38,838 nucleotides of DNA from Candidatus Tyrphobacter aquilonaris (GTDB lineage: Bacteria; Vulcanimicrobiota; Vulcanimicrobiia; Vulcanimicrobiales; Vulcanimicrobiaceae): positions 1 to 38,838 of the forward strand of contig PKZD01000064.1 of the NCBI GenBank assembly GCA_003133745.1, given 5' to 3'. Shown here in pieces: positions 32,146 through 38,838 of the stretch. The notes below the pieces were generated by a model that saw only the letters and a program-made list of their open reading frames with translations, was not told where the DNA came from and did not search any database. Position numbers and translations under genes: made by a program. Each line of letters opens with the position of its first letter. Within the stretch, counting starts at the first letter, position 1.

Positions 32146-33264
32146 TTAGCGAGAGATGAGAGAACGCTCCACGGGAGCTTGAAGAACGATTCGTCCCGGC
32201 AGTTGCGAGAGCGTTGGGAATGACGGTTGCGAGAAATCACCGGAATAGAAGCGCGGAAACGGCAGGATCGTGATGCCGCCGGGAGCGCTCGCGTTACGGT
32301 AGTCGTTCAGCGTCGCATGGTACGATTCGCGCGGCGCGAGCGGAACCCAACCGAGGCTCTGCGCGTGTTCGTTCACGACGACGGCGAAGAACACGGCGTT
32401 CGATGCGGCCCACGGCGCGGAGGCGGAAGGCGGCGGAATCCAACACCAGCCGCGCGTTGGGTCGTGCATCCACGTGCCGTAATGAAATGGACGCCAGCCC
32501 CATGACTCGCGCGGGATCCACGTCCAGCCGATGCCGCGACGCCAAAGCCAACGCCCGCTGTGATACGGCGCCCAACCGGCAAACTCGCGTGGCGACCAGG
32601 CCGAACCGTAACCCTTGATCTGAATCCATCTCCCGTACGGCGCGAGTTCGTCGCGTATCGACGCACGCGCCGCGTCGCGCGTTTCGTTGAAGCCGTCGAA
32701 GGCGTCGTTCGGCGGAACGACTGCATAACTCAAGTGCGGACTCGTCGCCGGACCGTCAATCGTGATCTGTTCGCCGGGACCGAGAAACTGCGTTCCGTTC
32801 GGCGTGATGACGCGCAGTTCGCCGCGATGTACGACGATCACCGACTCTCCCGCGCCGGCGGAGACGCGATAACGTCCGGGTCCGTCCGGCCGAAGCGCGA
32901 TCGAGGGCGTGTCGATCTGCGGCGCGTCGCCGCCCGTCAACGACACGGCGATCGTACCCTTGAAAAGTCGAAGCTCGCTGCGGCCGAACGCGAGTGAAGT
33001 CAACGCGGCACGCGTCTGGCCATCGAGTCGCAACGCGACGCCGGGAGCAAGTTGGACCTCGGCGAGCGTGCCGCTCGCGGTCGAAATCGTATCGCCGGGA
33101 AGGAGCGGCGCGTTTCGCAGCGCCGTCACGTTTCCGCCCTCGGCGCGACCGATGATCGCGGAGCCCTCGAGAACGCTCATGTGGGAGACGTCGGGGACCG
33201 GCGTGCTTGCGGCGGCGAGCAGAAGCAGTGCCGGTAACGCGGCGATGATCGCGCCGGCCCTCAC
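32146..33264 (-). CDS. exported FecR-domain protein with C-terminal DUF6600 repeats
   Basis: 372 aa from the GTG at 33264, chosen because it overlaps the stop of the Uma2 gene (GTGA) and gives a signal peptide at once (about 1-20, IIAALPALLLLAAAS). Residues about 30-170 contain a FecR-like beta fold (GDTISTASGTLAEVQLAPG, RLFKGTIAVSL, GPGEQITIDG). Residues about 210-280 are Trp/Tyr/Gly-rich repeats (YGRWIQIKGYGSAWSP, GWAPYHSGRWLWR, GWTWIPRESWGWRPFHYGTW) of the DUF6600 type, usually found on the outside of the cell. Role unknown; not an iron-sensing FecR, as there is no fecI or TonB receptor here. Confidence 0.82.
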   Translation of the reverse strand: MRAGAIIAALPALLLLAAASTPVPDVSHMSVLEGSAIIGRAEGGNVTALRNAPLLPGDTISTASGTLAEVQLAPGVALRLDGQTRAALTSLAFGRSELRLFKGTIAVSLTGGDAPQIDTPSIALRPDGPGRYRVSAGAGESVIVVHRGELRVITPNGTQFLGPGEQITIDGPATSPHLSYAVVPPNDAFDGFNETRDAARASIRDELAPYGRWIQIKGYGSAWSPREFAGWAPYHSGRWLWRRGIGWTWIPRESWGWRPFHYGTWMHDPTRGWCWIPPPSASAPWAASNAVFFAVVVNEHAQSLGWVPLAPRESYHATLNDYRNASAPGGITILPFPRFYSGDFSQPSFPTLSQLPGRIVLQAPVERSLISR

Positions 33265-33845
33265 CCCGGTGCGGTCCCGAGAATCTTGAATAGCTCTGCA
33301 ACCTGGAGCGAGCAATCCGGGAAGGCCGCGGGCGCGACGGTGTCGCTGCCTTTTGCGACGCGGCAGCTCGCGTAGCCGTCGCGCGAGGGCTCGCCGTATG
33401 TCTCGATGGTGCCGCCGTTCAAGTCGACGATCCACGTTTCAGCGATGCCCGCTTTCGCGTAGATCGGCACTTTAACGAGACGATCTAAGCGTAGCGTCGT
33501 ATCGGAGACTTCGATGAGCAACAGCACGTCCTCCGGCTCGACGTGCCGTCGGGAGTAGAAGTCCGCACGCGGTTTCAGAAGCATGACATCCGGCTCGGGC
33601 TCGGAATCCGGCGGAATCGCAATGGGCTGCTGACACATCACCGTTGTAACGAGATTGCCGAGCCTCGCGATGAACAGGTGGTCGAGGTACGTCACGCAGC
33701 CTTTATGCGGGTCTCCGATCGGCGGCATCTCCACGATCTCTCCGGCGATGAGCTGGACCCGATCGTTCGTGGTGAGAATGCCATGCCTGATCATCGCGTC
33801 GTACTCGGCGAGGTTGAAGCGGTGATGGGCGATCTCTACGGCCAT
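33261..33845 (-). CDS. Uma2-family (DUF820) PD-(D/E)XK nuclease-like protein
   Basis: 194 aa. The DUF820 hallmarks are FNLAEYDAMIRHGIL at the start, RVQLIAGEIVEMPP, EPEPDVMLL (Asp), LLIEVSDTT (Glu) and a later Lys in DRLVKVPIYAKAGIAE, making a plausible restriction-endonuclease-like active site. Members are common in cyanobacteria and related lineages, often in many copies, with no proven cellular role. It is translationally coupled to the FecR/DUF6600 gene. A loss of methyltransferase partners argues against a restriction-modification function. Confidence 0.85.
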   Translation of the reverse strand: MAVEIAHHRFNLAEYDAMIRHGILTTNDRVQLIAGEIVEMPPIGDPHKGCVTYLDHLFIARLGNLVTTVMCQQPIAIPPDSEPEPDVMLLKPRADFYSRRHVEPEDVLLLIEVSDTTLRLDRLVKVPIYAKAGIAETWIVDLNGGTIETYGEPSRDGYASCRVAKGSDTVAPAAFPDCSLQVAELFKILGTAPG

Positions 33846-33915
33846 GGGACTCCCATTTCGACGGCGGGTCTTGCCCCTCCATCACGCCGGGCCTGCGGCG
33901 TGACAAGGGCAGCGT

Positions 33916-34371
33916 TCATTCCGAGGGCCATTCGATCGTCACGCCCGCATGATGAAATCCGTAATAGCGCTCCGCCGAGCCGCGCAAGTAGGCGAGCAAC
34001 GGTTCCCGCACGACCGCGACCTTCATGCGATCGGATAGCTCCGAGATTGGCACCCAGGCGGCGTCGATGACGTGATCGGCCTCGTGCGGCACGTGCGGCT
34101 CACCGTCGACCCATATGGCGAAGGTCAGGTTCACGACGTGCGTCGCGCCGTCGTAGCTTTCGCTCGCGTATGCGAGCTCATCGACTCGCGCGACGAGTCC
34201 GGTCTCCTCGAGCACTTCCCGCACGACGGCCTCCGGCGCGAGTTCGTTCGGCTCGATCCGCCCGCCCGGGAGCGTCCAGAGCGCGTCGGAATGGTTCGCG
34301 TAGCGCGACGCGACGAGCAAGACGTCATCGCCGCGCCGCGCGATGCCGGTCGCAATGCGGATCTCGCTCAT
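33916..34371 (-). CDS. NUDIX hydrolase
   Basis: 151 aa. The Nudix box is complete at 37-59: G37-x5-E43-x7-R51-E52-x-x-E55-E56-x-G58. Hydrolyses nucleoside-diphosphate-linked compounds; the specific substrate is not evident. Its ATG overlaps the stop of the upstream glycosyltransferase by four bases (ATGA), so a nucleotide-sugar or activated-polymer role alongside the glycosyltransferases is a reasonable inference. The gene ends 70 bases before the Uma2 start. Confidence 0.92.
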   Translation of the reverse strand: MSEIRIATGIARRGDDVLLVASRYANHSDALWTLPGGRIEPNELAPEAVVREVLEETGLVARVDELAYASESYDGATHVVNLTFAIWVDGEPHVPHEADHVIDAAWVPISELSDRMKVAVVREPLLAYLRGSAERYYGFHHAGVTIEWPSE

Positions 34372-35396
34372 CGAAGCACGCCTTCGAAGACTTCGAGCGT
34401 CGCGCGAGCGGTCTGCGTCCACGTCATGCTCGCCGCGCGCGCCAATCCGCGTTGCCGCAGCTCCTCGGCATAGGCTGCATCGCCGGCGACGCGCAGAATT
34501 GCCTCGGCCAACGCCTGCGGATCGTCGAGCGCGACGTACTGCGCGGCATCTCCTCCGGCTTCGGGCAGCGACGACGCATCGCTCGTCACGACCGGTGCGC
34601 CGTAACTCATCGCCTCCAAGACCGGCAAGCCGAAGCCTTCGTATCGTGACGGAAAGGCGAAGAGCAAGCACGCGCGATAGAGCGCTGCCAAACGCTGCTC
34701 GTCGACATAGCCCAGCGCTTTCATGCGTACGTCGATTCCGGAGATGCTCTGCGGATTCGACTCGCCTGCGACCACGAGCAAGAGTTCCGGCCGCGCGCGT
34801 TGGACGATCGCCATCGCCTCCGCGAGCAAATCGATGCCCTTGCGCCGCTCCATCGTGCCGACGAAGAGGACGAAGTCTCCGAGCGCTTCGACCTGCGGAT
34901 CGGCTCGAATCGGCAGCGGCGGCGCGACGCCGAGCGGAATCGGGACGAGCCGCCCCGGCGAAATCTGAAGCTCACGTGCCAACTCCGCCTGCGAGAATCG
35001 CGAGAGGGTGATGAGCGCGTCGCAACGTTCGGCCGCGGTGTGGAAGATGCGCTGCGTTTCGCGGGAGTAGCCCGGCACGACGAAGTTCGAAGCATCGCAG
35101 AGGGTTGCCACCGCGGGAAGCGTGAAGCGCGTCCAACTGCAGCCGTTGAAAGGAAACCAGAGCGCGTCGAGGCCGCCGCGGCCGACAAAGCGCCGCGAAA
35201 CGACGCGGTAGGGCCGGTCGACTTCCTTCCGGTATTTGCCTGCGACGCTCCAGGTGTGCCATTCCGGCACGACGAGCGCCACCTCCACGCGGTCGCGGAA
35301 CTGCTCCGACCAGGCGCGTAGAATCGAACGCAGATAACGCCCGATGCCGCGATGATCCCCCGGCAGATTCCATGCATCGACGCCGATCCGGATCAT
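34368..35396 (-). CDS. glycosyltransferase family 4 (copy A)
   Basis: 342 aa from the ATG at 35396 (MIRIGVDAWNLPGDHRGIG). GT-B fold: HRGIGRYLRSIL near the N-terminus, FVGTMERRKGIDLL in the middle, and the EX7E motif in RYEGFGLPVLEAMSYGAP. It transfers a sugar from a nucleotide donor to an acceptor in the cytoplasm; wall or capsule polysaccharide synthesis is the usual setting. Paralogue of the preceding gene (35393-36481) and overlaps its stop by four bases. A longer frame upstream is dismissed because it lies inside that gene. Confidence 0.92.
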   Translation of the reverse strand: MIRIGVDAWNLPGDHRGIGRYLRSILRAWSEQFRDRVEVALVVPEWHTWSVAGKYRKEVDRPYRVVSRRFVGRGGLDALWFPFNGCSWTRFTLPAVATLCDASNFVVPGYSRETQRIFHTAAERCDALITLSRFSQAELARELQISPGRLVPIPLGVAPPLPIRADPQVEALGDFVLFVGTMERRKGIDLLAEAMAIVQRARPELLLVVAGESNPQSISGIDVRMKALGYVDEQRLAALYRACLLFAFPSRYEGFGLPVLEAMSYGAPVVTSDASSLPEAGGDAAQYVALDDPQALAEAILRVAGDAAYAEELRQRGLARAASMTWTQTARATLEVFEGVLR

Positions 35397-36481
35397 CGCG
35401 ATTCCGCGACGCGGCGGAAGAGGGCGAGGTGCTGCTCCGCGCTGCGCTTCCACTGGAAGTTGCTTGCGCGCTCGAATCCGCTCGCGATGAGAACCGCACG
35501 CTCGTCACCGTCGCTCGCGATGCGCTGCATCGCCGAACTCCACGCGCTCGCGTCGTGCGGCGGCGCGAAGAGCGCGGCCTCCCCGGCAATCTCCGGTAAG
35601 CAACTCGCCGCCGATGCGACGACGGGCGTTCCGCACGCCATGGCTTCGAGCATCGGCATGCCGAAGGTTTCGTGATACGACGGCACGAGCAAGGCGAGGG
35701 CACCGCGGTAGAGGTTGCGCAATCCGCCGTTGCTCTGCACGCTGAGATCGTCGGAGAAATGCCCCGCGTGCACGACGTTTTCGAGTTCCGGCGCCTTTTC
35801 GCCGGCGACGGCAATGGGCGGCCCATCGCATTGCGGCCACGCGAGGCGATAGGCTTCGTAGAGCAGCGCGAAGTTTTTTCGAGGCTCGGCTTCGGGATCG
35901 CCGACGAAGAGGAAGTACTCGCCCGCGCGCAACGGCGCATGCGGCAGCATCTCCCCCGGCGTGAACGACGGATCGACGCCGTGATAGATGACCTCGATGC
36001 GATCGCGCGGCACGCCGAAGACCGAATGGATTTCCTCGGCGCCGAAAGCGGAAACCGCGACGATGCGCGACGCGGTCTGCGCGGAACGCAAAAAAGGCGC
36101 TTGATCGCGGCGGCGGCGCGCACGGTTCTCCGGAGGATAGCGAAACGGCACGGCGTCGTGGATCGTCGCAACGGCCGGTACCCTCGAGCGCAGGAACGTG
36201 CCGTTCGCGGGGTGCCATACGACCTCCGCGTTACGCGGAACGCGCGCCGCGATCGTGAATCGGTGGCTGCCCAATGCACGCTGGAGCGCGTCGTGCATCC
36301 CCCAGCGCGAGAGCCCCCCGACGACGAGCGTCAACGCGACGTCTTCGTGCGGCGCGAGGCGGCGCAGGACCGCGCGAAGATAGCGGCCGATGCCGCGCGT
36401 ATCTTCGATCGCGGTGCGCGCATCCACCGCCAGTCGCAAAGCTGCCACAAGCCGTTCTTCGCAAATGAAGGCGGCGATCAT
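35393..36481 (-). CDS. glycosyltransferase family 4 (copy B)
   Basis: 362 aa from the ATG at 36481. The N-terminal RLAVDARTAIEDTRGIGRYL resembles copy A, where the homologous start is MIRIGVDAWNL, so a GTG at 36448 or TTG at 36439 might be the true start. Core motifs are VAVSAFGAEEI, FVGDPEAEPRKNF, YHETFGMPMLEAMACGTPVV with EX7E. Copies A and B probably act in one pathway. The divergent GT2 gene starts only 17 bases away, so their promoters must overlap. Confidence 0.9.
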   Translation of the reverse strand: MIAAFICEERLVAALRLAVDARTAIEDTRGIGRYLRAVLRRLAPHEDVALTLVVGGLSRWGMHDALQRALGSHRFTIAARVPRNAEVVWHPANGTFLRSRVPAVATIHDAVPFRYPPENRARRRRDQAPFLRSAQTASRIVAVSAFGAEEIHSVFGVPRDRIEVIYHGVDPSFTPGEMLPHAPLRAGEYFLFVGDPEAEPRKNFALLYEAYRLAWPQCDGPPIAVAGEKAPELENVVHAGHFSDDLSVQSNGGLRNLYRGALALLVPSYHETFGMPMLEAMACGTPVVASAASCLPEIAGEAALFAPPHDASAWSSAMQRIASDGDERAVLIASGFERASNFQWKRSAEQHLALFRRVAESR

Positions 36482-36498
36482 CCTGCGAAAGCCGCAAC

Positions 36499-37392
36499 AT
36501 GGCCGTTGCCGCGCACCTCATCCTCGGTTCGCGCGAAGAACCGTTCCTGGGCGCGCTACTCGATTCGCTCGACGGCGTGGCGGAAACGCTGATCGTGAAC
36601 GACAACGCCGTCGGGGATTCGCCGCATGCGGCCATTCTCGAAGGAAGCCGCTTCGGGCGCGCGGGGCGGCTCGTCGTCGACCGCACGCCGTTCACGGGAT
36701 TCGCCGACGCGCGCAACGCCTGTTTGCGGGTCCACGCCGAGCGCGCCGCCGGCGAATGGGTCGCGTTCGTCGACGCGGACGAAGTGCACGGACCGCAGGC
36801 GGCCCGCGTCGCCGCGCACCTACGAGCGTTGCCGCCGAGCATCGGATACGTTGACGGCTACACGTGGCACTTTTTTCAGTCGTTCGACTGGTACACGTCG
36901 ATCGAACGCCGCATGATGTTCTTTCGCTTCTCGCCGCAAGCGCGCTGGGAAGGGCGCGTGCACGAGCAACTGCGCGGCGTCGCAGGCGAGCGCATCGCTC
37001 TTCCCTATGTGTACGCGCATTACGGTCACACGCTCGAGCCGCGCCGCCACGCCGAGAAGGGGCGGCACTACTCGGCGCTCGGGGCGCCGGGGGACGTTCT
37101 GCGCGAGGATCAGTTGGACGACTTCGAGATCGCCGAATACTTCGCGCCGGTCTATCACCGGCTCATGCGCTTCCGCGGCCAGCACCCCCCCGCGGCCCGA
37201 ACGACGCTCGCGCGCCTCCGGCCCCCGCTCGCGGAGTTCCACCGGCTCACCGACCGGATCGGCCAGGCCCAGGGGCTCGGAACGAAACTTACAAACCTGC
37301 TCCGCCGCCTCGGCTACGAGCTCCGCTGGCGAGGACGGGCGCTCCGCCCCCAGGCCCGGCGCCTGCTTTACGGGCGATCGGGAAGCCCGTGA
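36499..37392 (+). CDS. glycosyltransferase family 2-like protein
   Basis: 297 aa. GT-A fold: AAHLILGSREEPFLGALLDS at the start, ETLIVNDN, GFADARNAC and the metal-binding FVDADEV (DxD-like). Later segments are RVHEQLRG, YVYAHYGHTLEPR and a helical tail (about 215-290). It is of the SPBc2/SunS type of inverting enzyme acting on protein, peptide or glycan acceptors; acceptor unknown. Divergently transcribed from the two GT4 genes, so the three may form one glycan locus. Confidence 0.85.
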   Translation: MAVAAHLILGSREEPFLGALLDSLDGVAETLIVNDNAVGDSPHAAILEGSRFGRAGRLVVDRTPFTGFADARNACLRVHAERAAGEWVAFVDADEVHGPQAARVAAHLRALPPSIGYVDGYTWHFFQSFDWYTSIERRMMFFRFSPQARWEGRVHEQLRGVAGERIALPYVYAHYGHTLEPRRHAEKGRHYSALGAPGDVLREDQLDDFEIAEYFAPVYHRLMRFRGQHPPAARTTLARLRPPLAEFHRLTDRIGQAQGLGTKLTNLLRRLGYELRWRGRALRPQARRLLYGRSGSP

Positions 37393-37459
37393 CCAGGATT
37401 CCTCGCCCCTAAGCCCGGAAAGCGACCCAAGCTACTGGGCGGATTAAGAGGAGGACTCA

Positions 37460-37858
37460 ATGATCCATATTGTCCGGTTCATCGCGAATGCGATCGCTCT
37501 CTACTGCATCGCGCACTTCGGCGCAAAGATCGGGTTCGACCCGAGCGTCACGGTCAGGGACGCTCTCATCGTCGCGCTTATCTTCGGTATCGTCAACGCG
37601 CTCATCGGCCCAATCCTACGCTTGATCGCTTGGCCGGTCAATTTCCTCACCCACGGGCTCTTCAGCTTCGTTATCAACTACCTGCTCTTCATCATCACGG
37701 TCTCGATCGCGCCGCACATCGCGCCGAGCTTCCGGCTCTCCGGAAGCCTGAACTGGTGGATGGCGGACCTCTGGGGCGCCATCATTATGATGCTCGTCGC
37801 CACGATCATCCAGCAACTCTGGAAGCATCCCTCCGAAGGGTCTTCTCAACCAGGCTAG
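37460..37858 (+). CDS. 4-TM Phage_holin_4_2 family membrane protein
   Basis: 132 aa with four hydrophobic helices (about 5-20, 33-55, 60-82, 103-122) and short loops. The RDALIVALIFGIVNALIGP and RLIAWPVNFLTHGLFSFVIN segments are typical of the Phage_holin_4_2 (PF04020) group, which is widespread in bacterial chromosomes and is not evidence of a prophage. AGGAGG about seven bases before the ATG is a strong ribosome-binding site. The next feature downstream is the GC hairpin at 37873-37898, then rpoC's own promoter. Confidence 0.8.
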   Translation: MIHIVRFIANAIALYCIAHFGAKIGFDPSVTVRDALIVALIFGIVNALIGPILRLIAWPVNFLTHGLFSFVINYLLFIITVSIAPHIAPSFRLSGSLNWWMADLWGAIIMMLVATIIQQLWKHPSEGSSQPG

Positions 37859-37872
37859 GGCTCACTCGACTT

Positions 37873-37898
37873 GGGGTCCGCGCTTCGGGCGCGGCCCC
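37873..37898 (+). terminator. strong GC hairpin after the holin-family gene
   Basis: GGGG-T-CCGCGC, loop TTCGG, GCGCGG-CCCC: ten pairs with one bulge. There is no T-run, and the hairpin abuts the -35 box of the rpoC promoter (37904), so it is probably a barrier or a pause site, not a classic terminator. Confidence 0.5.
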
Positions 37899-37903
37899 AG
37901 GTC

Positions 37904-37932
37904 TTGCCCCAAGCGCGGCCCTCGTGTAGAAT
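37904..37932 (+). promoter_or_regulatory. sigma70-type promoter of rpoC
   Basis: -35 TTGCCC (37904-37909), 17-base spacer, -10 TAGAAT (37927-37932). The predicted transcription start near 37939-37940 leaves a leader of about 110 bases before the rpoC GTG, so rpoC is not simply read through from an rpoB gene. Confidence 0.65.
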
Positions 37933-37940
37933 AACCCTCT

Positions 37941-38053
37941 GCGCGCATGGTGAGCGCGCGCCCAGCCACCAGCGCAACGGTGGAACCGCTTACGTGACCA
38001 CGTGAGCCGCGTTCCTGCGTAAGCCAGGCGGGTCCGATTCGGGATAACCCGTG
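37941..38053 (+). promoter_or_regulatory. structured 5' leader of rpoC, possible riboregulator
   Basis: Several helices are visible. A: GCGCGC (37941-46)/GCGCGC (37954-59). B: CCACC (37966-70)/GGTGG (37979-83). C: GGAAC (37982-86)/GTTCC (38011-15) enclosing GCTTACG (37988-94)/CGTGAGC (38001-07), loop TGACCA. Alternative: GCTTACG pairs perfectly with CGTAAGC (38018-24), excluding C. E: CCTG (38014-17)/CAGG (38025-28). F: CGGGT (38029-33)/ACCCG (38047-51), whose last G is the first base of the GTG start. B and C share GG at 37982-83. The competing helices fit a regulated leader. No known riboswitch or ribosomal-leader class is recognised. Confidence 0.5.
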
Positions 38054-38838
38054 AATCTGATCGACGTCAACAACTTCGACGCAATGCGCATCGGCCTCGC
38101 GTCGCCGGAACAAATTCGCGCATGGTCGTTCGGAGAAGTGAAAAAGCCGGAGACGATCAACTACCGCACGCTCAAGCCTGAGCGCGACGGTTTGTTTTGC
38201 GAGAAGATCTTCGGCCCGACGAAAGACTGGGAGTGCCACTGCGGCAAGTACAAGCGCATCCGCTTCAAGGGGATGATCTGCGACCGCTGCGGCGTCGAGA
38301 TCACGCGCGCGAAGGTGCGCCGCGAGCGCATGGGTCACATCGAGTTGGCAACGCCGGTCAGCCACATCTGGTATCTCAAAGGCGTTCCGAGCCGCATCGG
38401 CATCCTGCTCGACATGTCGCCGAGACAACTCGAGAAGGTCATCTATTTTGCCGCGTACGTCGTCATCGACCCGGGCGATACGACGCTTTCGAAGCGCGAG
38501 GTCCTCTCGGAGCAGAAGTATCGCGAAGCGCGCGACAAGTTCGGGAATCGTTTCAAAGCCGGCATGGGCGCGGAGGCGATTCGCGAGTTGCTGCGCGGGG
38601 AGAACCTCAACCTCAAGCGTCTCGGCGAAGAACTCCGCAAAGATTTCAAGGAAACCTCGGGACAGAAGCGCTTGAAAGTCATCAAGCGGCTGGAAGTCGT
38701 CGAAGCGTTTCTCGCAAGCGGTAATCGCCCGGAATGGATGGTGCTCTCCTCGGTGCCGGTCATCGCGCCGGAGTTGCGCCCGATGGTGCAGCTCGACGGC
38801 GGCCGCTTTGCGACCTCCGATCTCAACGATCTCTATCG
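38051..38838 (+). CDS. rpoC: DNA-directed RNA polymerase subunit beta' (5' part, runs off the window)
   Basis: 262 residues are visible of an expected 1200-1400. The GTG at 38051 is fixed by an in-frame TAA at 38045-38047. The zinc-binding group C62-x-C64 ([11 protein letters not shown]) and C77-x2-C80 (ICDRCGVE) is intact, followed by [41 protein letters not shown] and [11 protein letters not shown]. This is the clamp-forming beta' subunit. In most bacteria rpoB lies immediately upstream; here the upstream gene is a 4-TM membrane protein, so rpoC has its own promoter and leader. GGGA at 38041-38044 is the weak ribosome-binding site, partly in helix F of the leader. Confidence 0.98.
   Translation, partial: MNLIDVNNFDAMRIGLASPEQIRAWSFGEVKKPETINYRTLKPERDGLFCEKIFGPTKDWECHCGKYKRIRFKGMICDRCGVEITRAKVRRERMGHIELATPVSHIWYLKGVPSRIGILLDMSPRQLEKVIYFAAYVVIDPGDTTLSKREVLSEQKYREARDKFGNRFKAGMGAEAIRELLRGENLNLKRLGEELRKDFKETSGQKRLKVIKRLEVVEAFLASGNRPEWMVLSSVPVIAPELRPMVQLDGGRFATSDLNDLY

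Noticed and set aside
33261-33845. Uma2 gene as part of a restriction-modification or defence system
   Set aside because: No methyltransferase, helicase or other defence gene is adjacent; neighbours are an exported FecR-like protein and glycan genes.
37460-37858. Holin-family protein as a sign of prophage
   Set aside because: The Phage_holin_4_2 family is common on bacterial chromosomes and no other phage genes occur here.

Overview
The window is GC-rich, gene-dense chromosomal DNA from a bacterium, with no gene-free stretch over 300 bases. The housekeeping genes (hisF-hisIE-recG, rsmD-coaD, queG, rpoC) are full-length and typical of free-living bacteria. An MsbA-like exporter, a LolA-like protein and an M16 peptidase hint at a diderm. 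Many genes overlap by 1-4 bases (ATGA, GTGA, TTGA), GTG and TTG starts are common, and many genes lack a Shine-Dalgarno sequence. An uncultured high-GC lineage such as Candidatus Eremiobacterota (WPS-2) would fit; this is a guess from gene style, not a demonstrated placement.

Layout. 1-2830: accessory block of small exported proteins: a possible GrpB remnant, a Coa1-like membrane protein, a secreted 117-aa protein, a lipoprotein, a DUF4126 membrane protein and two tandem Thr-Pro-Lys-Pro secreted proteins closed by a good terminator. 2965-6393: six tRNA genes (Val-GAC on minus; Val-CAC, Asp, Phe, Gly-CCC and Cys on plus) interleaved with a tandem-ABM protein, a thioesterase, a dienelactone hydrolase plus a tiny membrane protein, and a channel-like membrane protein. 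6410-10800: panE-hisF-hisIE-recG. 10838-15837: M16 peptidase, HAD phosphatase, rsmD, coaD and a DivIVA/coiled-coil protein. 15834-16781 (minus): a DUF2249-Crp fusion regulator. 16861-19390: thiolase, TlpA-like thioredoxin and a convergent enoyl-CoA hydratase without a canonical start codon. 19474-22676: phoU (apparently leaderless), a class V aminotransferase, and a convergent ATP-grasp-like protein.

22830-32118 is a long co-directional run with overlapping or nearly abutting genes: HAD phosphatase, moaD, moaE, alpha/beta hydrolase, MoeB-rhodanese, aldo/keto reductase, queG, LolA-like protein, photolyase, ABC exporter and a small membrane protein. 32146-36481 (minus) holds FecR/DUF6600, Uma2, NUDIX and two GT4 glycosyltransferases. 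A GT2 glycosyltransferase and a 4-TM holin-family membrane protein lead to the 5' part of rpoC, which runs off the window.

No classic defence island, CRISPR array, insertion sequence or prophage is visible. The most unusual items are: rpoC standing apart from rpoB behind its own promoter and a structured leader with mutually exclusive helices; the leaderless phoU promoter; the hydratase gene that seems to need an AUU or AUC start; the DUF2249-Crp fusion; and the tandem TPKP proteins with duplicated leaders.
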